Under the pieces are notes generated by a model. The model worked only from the letters and a program-made list of their open reading frames with translations, was not told the origin of the DNA and did no database searches. A DNA stretch of 28,434 nucleotides from Dehalococcoidia bacterium. Its GTDB lineage: Bacteria; Chloroflexota; Dehalococcoidia; UBA2979. Both the position numbers and the translations under genes were made by a program. This document shows positions 23,733 through 28,434 of the stretch, in pieces; positions within the stretch are counted from its first letter, which is position 1, and each line of letters opens with the position of its first letter. Location: positions 1-28,434 of the forward strand of contig JALOAM010000021.1 of NCBI GenBank assembly GCA_023228765.1, given 5' to 3'.

Positions 23733-25766
23733 CTACGAGACGAGGATCCAGCCCTGCATCTCCAGGTGGAGCGCGGAGCAGAACTCGGTGCAGTACATCG
23801 CGAAGGCGCCCTCAACGTCGGCGACGAAGTCGATACGGGTGTACTCACCCGGGTCGAGGCTGGCGCTGATGTTGTAGCGAGGGATCGCGAACCCGTGGGT
23901 CGCGTCCGGCGTCGACTCGATGTTGGTCAGGTGCAACGTGACGTGGTCGCCCTTGTTCAGCCGCAGCACGTCCGGCTTGAACTGCGAGCGGGTCAGCGAC
24001 ATGAAGACGTCGACCTGGTCGCCGTTGCGCTCGATGCGCTCTTCGCCCTGCACCACCGCGTTGGAGTCCGGCTCCATCGTGGTGGGGTTCGTGCCGGGCG
24101 GGTACACGTGCCACGCGTTGATGCGGTCGGCGCGGATGGCCTGCACGTAGTGAGGCTCCGCCATCCCGATCGGCGTGTCCGACAGCACCTCCATCGCCTC
24201 GCCGTCGAGGTCGACGAGCTGGAAGTTCTGCGGGTTCAGCGTGCCCACCGCCGAGTGACGGTCGATCGACCACTTGTTCAGCGCCACCAGGTACTTGCCC
24301 TGCGGCTTGGTGGTGTCGCCTTCCATCGTGACGAGGTGGCCGATGTTGTAGTGGACCGGCACCTTGTCCACGAGCTGGAAGGCCTGGTCGCCCTCGAAGT
24401 ACGGCGCGCCCAGCGAGAACTTCGCGACCGCGCTCTCGATGAACAGGCTGATGTAGCCGTGCCCCTCGGCGTCGAACTGCGTGTGCAGCGGGCCCGCGCC
24501 CACCTCGACACGGCCGGCGACGACCGAGTCGAAGTTGATGATCGGGACTCCGAACTGGTCGTGGTCCTCGAAGTCCTCCGCGTCCACCGCGGCCTGGAAC
24601 TGCTCGAACGAGTAGATCGTGACGTGCGGATCCAGCTTGCCGCCGACGCACAGGTAGTTGCCGTCCGGGCTCACGTCCACGCCGTGCGGGCTCCGCGGCT
24701 CCGGGACCAGGTAGAGGATGCCCTCCTCCACCGCGACATCGAGGGGGATGACCCGCATCCCGTTGATCACGGTGGAGCGCGACTGGACGACCTGCTCGGC
24801 CTTCTTCCAGTTGATCGCGTGCATGTAGTCGTAGTCGCCGGCGGACGCGCCCACCTCGATCGGCGGGTTGCCCTCCATGTTGCCGCCCCACGACATCTCG
24901 CTGTTGTACGAGTTGATGAACACCCAGCCGTCGGAGACGAGCTTGCCCGCGTCCGCCAGGTCCTGGGTGTACGGCGGCAGCTCCACCTGGAAGCTCCGCG
25001 CGACATCGAACTTCCCCGTCGTCGGGTCGATCGCGAGGAACGTCGAGTACCCGCGGTACGAGTCCGCGAAGTTCTCCAGCGAGGTCGCGACATCCGCCCC
25101 GGCGATGAGCGTCGGGGTCTTCGTCGAGATGTGGACGTACTCGCTGTTCGGCGTGACGAACACGCCGCCGTGGGAGGACAGCAGGTTCGGGATGTCGTAG
25201 ATCTGCTTGGTCTTGAAGTCGCGCAGGTCCACCATCGCGATGCGCCCGTTGGCGCGGTCGTTGATGTACACCCAGCGGCCGTCGTACTCACCGTTGGTCT
25301 CGCTGATCGCCGGGTGGTGCGTGTCCGCCCAGGTCAGCGTGGGCTGCGCCGGCGAGACCGGGCCGCCCTCGGCGGTGGTGCCCGCACGGATGATGTCGCC
25401 GGAGTCGGTGCCGAAGCCCCAGCCCTGCCACGACTCCGGTGTGAAGACGCCGATGACCTTCTTGATCTTCATGGACGGCACGCCCATGACCAGCATCTGG
25501 CCCGAGTGGCCGCCGGACGCCAGGATGTAGAACTCGTCCAGCTCCGGCTTCCCCGGAGGCACCACGGTCTTAACCGCCTGGACGACCTCGGCCGGGGTCA
25601 GGCCTCGCGCCTCCGCGATGCTGCCGACGTCGCCGCTGAGGGCGCCCCCACCACCGCCGCCGCCGTCGCCATCACCGGCGACGACCTTCCCGAGGACGCC
25701 ACCGACTACGAGCCCCGCGGCCCCGCTGGCCGACCCGGCGATGAACTCCCGCCTGCTCACAGCCAT
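23733..25766 (-). CDS. nosZ: Nitrous oxide reductase
   Basis: NosZ reduces N2O to N2 in the periplasm. The 677-residue protein has a Tat signal (SRREFIAGSASGAAG). The seven CuZ histidines are all present at 150, 151, 199, 361, 429, 477 and 539 and keep the spacing of known enzymes. The CuA cupredoxin domain has His624 and Cys659-x3-Cys663-x3-His667-x2-Met670 (CTEFCSALHLEM). The Trp found between the cysteines in Paracoccus-type enzymes is Glu661 here, a feature I associate with clade II; the Tat signal is more usual in clade I. ATG 25766 follows AGAGGAG. No nosR or nosX lies in the window. All active-site residues are intact, so it should be functional. Confidence 0.95.
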   Translation of the reverse strand: MAVSRREFIAGSASGAAGLVVGGVLGKVVAGDGDGGGGGGGALSGDVGSIAEARGLTPAEVVQAVKTVVPPGKPELDEFYILASGGHSGQMLVMGVPSMKIKKVIGVFTPESWQGWGFGTDSGDIIRAGTTAEGGPVSPAQPTLTWADTHHPAISETNGEYDGRWVYINDRANGRIAMVDLRDFKTKQIYDIPNLLSSHGGVFVTPNSEYVHISTKTPTLIAGADVATSLENFADSYRGYSTFLAIDPTTGKFDVARSFQVELPPYTQDLADAGKLVSDGWVFINSYNSEMSWGGNMEGNPPIEVGASAGDYDYMHAINWKKAEQVVQSRSTVINGMRVIPLDVAVEEGILYLVPEPRSPHGVDVSPDGNYLCVGGKLDPHVTIYSFEQFQAAVDAEDFEDHDQFGVPIINFDSVVAGRVEVGAGPLHTQFDAEGHGYISLFIESAVAKFSLGAPYFEGDQAFQLVDKVPVHYNIGHLVTMEGDTTKPQGKYLVALNKWSIDRHSAVGTLNPQNFQLVDLDGEAMEVLSDTPIGMAEPHYVQAIRADRINAWHVYPPGTNPTTMEPDSNAVVQGEERIERNGDQVDVFMSLTRSQFKPDVLRLNKGDHVTLHLTNIESTPDATHGFAIPRYNISASLDPGEYTRIDFVADVEGAFAMYCTEFCSALHLEMQGWILVS

Positions 25767-25814
25767 CTCACACGCTCCTCTGCCTTCGCGGAGGCAACTC
25801 GCGTTGCTCGTCCG

Positions 25815-26261
25815 CTACTCGACAATGATTTCGCCCACCATCCCCGGGAGGTGGAGGTCGCACTGGAACACGTAGGTCCCAGCGGTCGAGAACTTGACGT
25901 CGAACGTGCTCTCGTCCCCCGGGTTGATCAGGGGATCACTCCGGAAGTCCGTGCCTTCCGTGTCGGCGCTCAGGACGTGCACGTTGTGGATCGCGACGCC
26001 CTCGTTCTTCGCCTCGATCGTGACGGTCTCGCCGACCTTCATCCGGATCTCAGCCGGCTCGAAGAAGTTGTCCTTGAGGATCAGCTCAACCTCGCGCGCC
26101 TCGCCGTCCGGCTCCGTGGCCGCCGCCTGGGTAGTGGTGGCGGCAGCTCCGCCGCCCCCGCTGGGCTCGTCCGCCTCGTCGCCGCCGCCACAGGCGACGG
26201 TCATCGCCGCGAGGACGGTCGCGGACAGCAGCGCGATCCATTTCGTACTCGACCGGTGCAT
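25815..26261 (-). CDS. Type 1 copper (cupredoxin) lipoprotein, likely electron donor to NosZ
   Basis: The 148-residue protein has a lipoprotein signal with lipobox cysteine Cys24 (MTVACGGG), a glycine/threonine/alanine-rich linker, and a single cupredoxin domain with ligands His92, Cys134, His137 and Met141 (FQCDLHLPGM). ATG 26261 follows GAGGGAAG; a frame from 26321 lacks a good site. It is the first gene of the nos operon, 48 bases before nosZ. NosZ is known to take electrons from cytochrome c or blue-copper proteins, so this is the obvious candidate donor; the pairing is inferred from position. Confidence 0.8.
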   Translation of the reverse strand: MHRSSTKWIALLSATVLAAMTVACGGGDEADEPSGGGGAAATTTQAAATEPDGEAREVELILKDNFFEPAEIRMKVGETVTIEAKNEGVAIHNVHVLSADTEGTDFRSDPLINPGDESTFDVKFSTAGTYVFQCDLHLPGMVGEIIVE

Positions 26262-26501
26262 GGCTTCCCTCTTCTCAGTCCATCTCTCCGTCTGTGGCAG
26301 TGACAATGAGCTATCTGCCAAACGTTAAGTGAGAGACTACATGTCAGTAGACTGCGAACGAGGGACGAAAGTCCCGACTGCACACGGGACCACGTCACCA
26401 GTTCCGCGGCGCGCCGTGGGGCTTCTCGTGGGGCCTCCCGGTGCGCCTCCGGAGGTGTCTGTGCGGGTGTCCGGTATCGTTGAGCGTGCAAGGAGGTCGC
26501 C
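26262..26501. promoter_or_regulatory. Divergent promoter region of nos operon and deacetylase
   Basis: The 240-base gap holds the promoters of the leftward nos operon and the rightward deacetylase. No FNR/Dnr-type box (TTGAT-N4-ATCAA) was seen. CTTAACG (minus strand, 26323-26329) also occurs at the Rrf2 promoter. GGGAC-GAAA-GTCCC (26362-26375) is a GNRA tetraloop hairpin, and GTCCC (26371-26375) can instead pair with GGGAC (26386-26390), giving mutually exclusive folds. Confidence 0.4.
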
Positions 26502-28220
26502 GTGGTGACTCACTCGATGAAGGTCGGGATGGCGGCGGTCAGCGTCGCCATCGGAGTGGCGATGCTGGCGCTGCTCGTCCTGCGCCCCGGGACGGTGGAG
26601 GGGCAGGAGGCCGGCGAACTCACCGGCGAGCGGCCCGCTCGAGGTGGCGTCGCGCTGATGATGTGGACCGGCGGCAGCCTGGAGTTGCTTCGGGACGCCG
26701 CGTCCGGCATGACCTCGGTCTGGGTGACCTCGGACGGGGCGTTCGTCGGCTACCACCCGGGGAACCCGGACTTCGTGAACGCACGGTTCCGGGAGCTGTT
26801 CCCCGGCGGCCAGGTGCCCGCCCAGCCGATGGTCGTGATCGTGCCCGCGGGGGCGTACGCGGACGACTCCTCGGTGGTGCCGTACGCCTCGGTCGTCCCG
26901 GACTGGATCGAGGGGCTCGACGCACACTCGGAGAGCCTGCTCGCGGATCCCTACAACTACTTCGCGAGCTGGCCGGTGATCGAGGGCTACGCGCTCCTCG
27001 GTGATGAGGCCCATGCCACCGTCGAGGCGACGCGGGCCGCCTTCGCGGAGCAGGTCGGCGACCCCGTGCCGGGTTCGCCGATCATCCAGGAGCTGAACAT
27101 CAGCTTCGAGTTCATCGTCGCGTCCGGCTCCGTCATCGGCGTGCGCTTCGACCAGTTCGAGTTCTTCGGCGCGGGTGGCGCGAACCTCGCGACGACGCTC
27201 TGGATCGACACGGCCGCCAATGAGCGGGTGCACGCGACGGCCCTGCTCGATGGCGACGCCGCGCTGCAGCAGGTGGTGGAGATCGTCCGCGAGGCGCTCC
27301 ATCGTGACCGTCCGGACCTGTCGCTCCCCGGGGCGATCGAGGACGGCACGGCGCCCACCGAGGAGAACTACGACTCGATCGGATTCACGCCACAGGGCGA
27401 CCTGCTGATCGAGTTCGACGAGTACCAGGTGGGACCGGGCTCCTCGGGGTCGCCGCGCGTGGTGATCCCGGCGGCGATCGCGGAGCCGCTGCTCTCACCC
27501 CTCGGGCGGCTCGCACGCGCCGAGGTGGTCGCGTCGAGCGAGACGCTGACGCTCCCCACGCCGGCGCCGACTCCCACGCCGACACCGGACCCGGGGGTGG
27601 CCCTGCCGCCGGGCACCGGCGTGGACTGCGACCAGGTCGCCTGCGTCGCGCTGACCTTCGACGACGGCCCGGCGCGGCCCACCACCCGCCTGCTGGACAT
27701 GCTGAAGGCACGGGGGGCGCACGCAACGTTCTTCGTGGTCGGCTCGAACGTCCCCTACGGTCCGGAGCTCCTCGTGCGGATGGTCGCCGAGGGGCACGAG
27801 GTGGGGAACCACACCCTGAACCACCGCGATCTGACGAAGCTGGGCGGCGCGGAGTTGCGCGAACAGGTGGACGAGTCCAGCGACGCGATCCAGGGCGCGA
27901 CCGGCCAGCGGCCTCAGCTGCTCCGTCCGCCTTACGGAGCCGTCAACGACGCCGTCTCCGCGGCCGTGGGGATGCCTCTGATCCTGTGGTCAGTGGACCC
28001 ACGCGACTGGGCCGACCATGACCCGGCGCTGGTGGCGCAGCGCGTTGCCGCCGATGCGAAGCGCGGCTCGATCATCCTGCTGCACGACATCCACGAGACC
28101 ACCGTGGACGCCGTCCCCGCCATCCTGGATGACCTCGCGCGGCGCGGGCTCACGCCCGTCACCGTCTCGGAACTGCTGGGCGACGACCTCGTCGCGGGGC
28201 GCGTCTACCGACAGCAGTAG
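26502..28220 (+). CDS. PdaC-like polysaccharide deacetylase with DUF3298 domain
   Basis: The 572-residue exported protein has an N-terminal signal/anchor helix (about 7-26), then an unidentified module (about 48-125; VWVTSDGAFVGYHPGN is a recognisable core), a DUF3298-like region (about 190-335, ending LLIEFDEYQVGPGSSG), a threonine/proline linker (PTPAPTPTPTPDP), and a NodB catalytic domain. The catalytic motifs are present: TFDDGP (Asp387, Asp388), HEVGNHTLNH (His437, His441), RPPYGAVN, LWSVDPRDW and ILLHDIHETT. The enzyme should remove acetyl groups from a cell-envelope glycan such as peptidoglycan. AGGAGG (26491-26496) suits GTG 26502 or GTG 26505. It is divergent from nos. Confidence 0.85.
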   Translation: MVTHSMKVGMAAVSVAIGVAMLALLVLRPGTVEGQEAGELTGERPARGGVALMMWTGGSLELLRDAASGMTSVWVTSDGAFVGYHPGNPDFVNARFRELFPGGQVPAQPMVVIVPAGAYADDSSVVPYASVVPDWIEGLDAHSESLLADPYNYFASWPVIEGYALLGDEAHATVEATRAAFAEQVGDPVPGSPIIQELNISFEFIVASGSVIGVRFDQFEFFGAGGANLATTLWIDTAANERVHATALLDGDAALQQVVEIVREALHRDRPDLSLPGAIEDGTAPTEENYDSIGFTPQGDLLIEFDEYQVGPGSSGSPRVVIPAAIAEPLLSPLGRLARAEVVASSETLTLPTPAPTPTPTPDPGVALPPGTGVDCDQVACVALTFDDGPARPTTRLLDMLKARGAHATFFVVGSNVPYGPELLVRMVAEGHEVGNHTLNHRDLTKLGGAELREQVDESSDAIQGATGQRPQLLRPPYGAVNDAVSAAVGMPLILWSVDPRDWADHDPALVAQRVAADAKRGSIILLHDIHETTVDAVPAILDDLARRGLTPVTVSELLGDDLVAGRVYRQQ

Positions 28221-28224
28221 CAGC

Positions 28225-28434
28225 TCACTTCAGCCGCGCGAGGGCGATCGCCTGCGCGGTGTCCTCGCCCGGTGCGCTTCGCACCTCGATGTGGTCGACC
28301 CACTTCACGCTCGTGTAGCAGTCCGCCCCTGGCACCAGCAGGCGTACCGGCCCGCCGTGCTCGCGCGCGAGCGGATCGCCCCCGAGGTCGGTCGCCAGGA
28401 GGGCCCGCTCCGCGTCCGCCCTCGAGAGTGGCGT
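28225..28434 (-). CDS. Molybdopterin-dependent oxidoreductase (sulfite-oxidase type), C-terminal end
   Basis: Only the last 69 residues are in the window; the gene enters from the right edge. ADAERALLATDLGGDPLARE followed by HGGPVRLLVPGADCYTSVKW and VDHIEV is the typical end of the molybdenum-cofactor domain of the sulfite oxidase / YedY superfamily, with the molybdopterin-contacting HGGPVRL segment. The catalytic cysteine lies outside the window. It converges with the deacetylase, whose stop is four bases away. Confidence 0.75.
   Translation of the reverse strand, partial: TPLSRADAERALLATDLGGDPLAREHGGPVRLLVPGADCYTSVKWVDHIEVRSAPGEDTAQAIALARLK

Noticed and set aside
21107..23848. A 913-codon open frame covering nosD and extending upstream through nosL
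   Set aside because: The upstream third is the shadow of nosL in another frame and is arginine/glycine-rich; the coupled ATG at 23191 is the real nosD start.
23628..26303. An 891-codon open frame on the plus strand opposite nosZ
   Set aside because: It is an antisense GC-rich shadow of nosZ with valine/arginine/aspartate-rich composition and no ribosome binding site.
26262..26501. FNR/Dnr-type binding site in the nos promoter region
   Set aside because: No TTGAT-N4-ATCAA-like palindrome could be found in the gap.
1..28434. CRISPR arrays, insertion sequences with intact transposases, rRNA or tRNA genes
   Set aside because: No regularly spaced repeats, complete transposase genes or tRNA cloverleafs were recognised on reading both strands.

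Overview
The window is GC-rich, densely packed bacterial DNA with many GTG starts, strong GGAGG-type ribosome binding sites and overlapping stop/start codons. The gene content fits a Chloroflexota bacterium of the Thermomicrobia/Sphaerobacter type best: a nos cluster without nosR or nosX, a cyclic 2,3-diphosphoglycerate synthetase family protein, and a PdaC-like deacetylase with a Chloroflexota-looking N-terminal module. An actinobacterial origin cannot be excluded. The taxonomic call is inference; no rRNA or tRNA gene was seen.

Region 1 (1-8.1 kb) is a worn, accessory-looking stretch. It opens with an ATP synthase delta-subunit gene (atpH) that has no atpA/G/D/C after it. Next come a frameshifted Phd/PIN toxin-antitoxin pair, the C-terminal end of a serine recombinase next to a strong inverted repeat, a fragment of the Ada zinc-binding domain, an intact S51-type peptidase, an MFS transporter stub, an MBL-fold hydrolase, a zinc alcohol dehydrogenase with one frameshift, a DODA/YgiD-type dioxygenase with a one-base homopolymer frameshift, a DUF998 membrane protein and an unidentified fragment. 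At least two of the frameshifts could be sequencing or assembly errors rather than real decay.

Region 2 (8.1-17.3 kb) holds ordinary intact genes. It has a stand-alone receiver protein; an ArsR regulator with two palindromic operators, overlapping an SRPBCC-domain gene; a Baeyer-Villiger-type monooxygenase with a PEP-mutase/isocitrate-lyase family gene; a convergent AhpD-like/hemerythrin pair; an APC permease overlapping a cyclic 2,3-diphosphoglycerate synthetase family gene; a universal stress protein; and a small membrane-anchored protein.

Region 3 (17.3-26.5 kb) is a nitrous-oxide reduction and nitrosative-stress island. On the minus strand, in transcription order, lie a type 1 copper lipoprotein, nosZ, nosL, nosD, nosF and nosY. 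nosL through nosY are tightly coupled. NosD is unusual: about 255 residues with several membrane spans are fused in front of the periplasmic beta-helix. The cupredoxin is a natural candidate electron donor to NosZ. Beside the operon lie a DUF542-DUF2249 (ScdA-like) gene, a divergent Rrf2 regulator with three cysteines and a DtxR-family metalloregulator, which together suggest control by NO, Fe-S status or metals.

The right end (26.5-28.4 kb) has a PdaC-like polysaccharide deacetylase and the 3' end of a molybdopterin sulfite-oxidase-type oxidoreductase that runs off the window.
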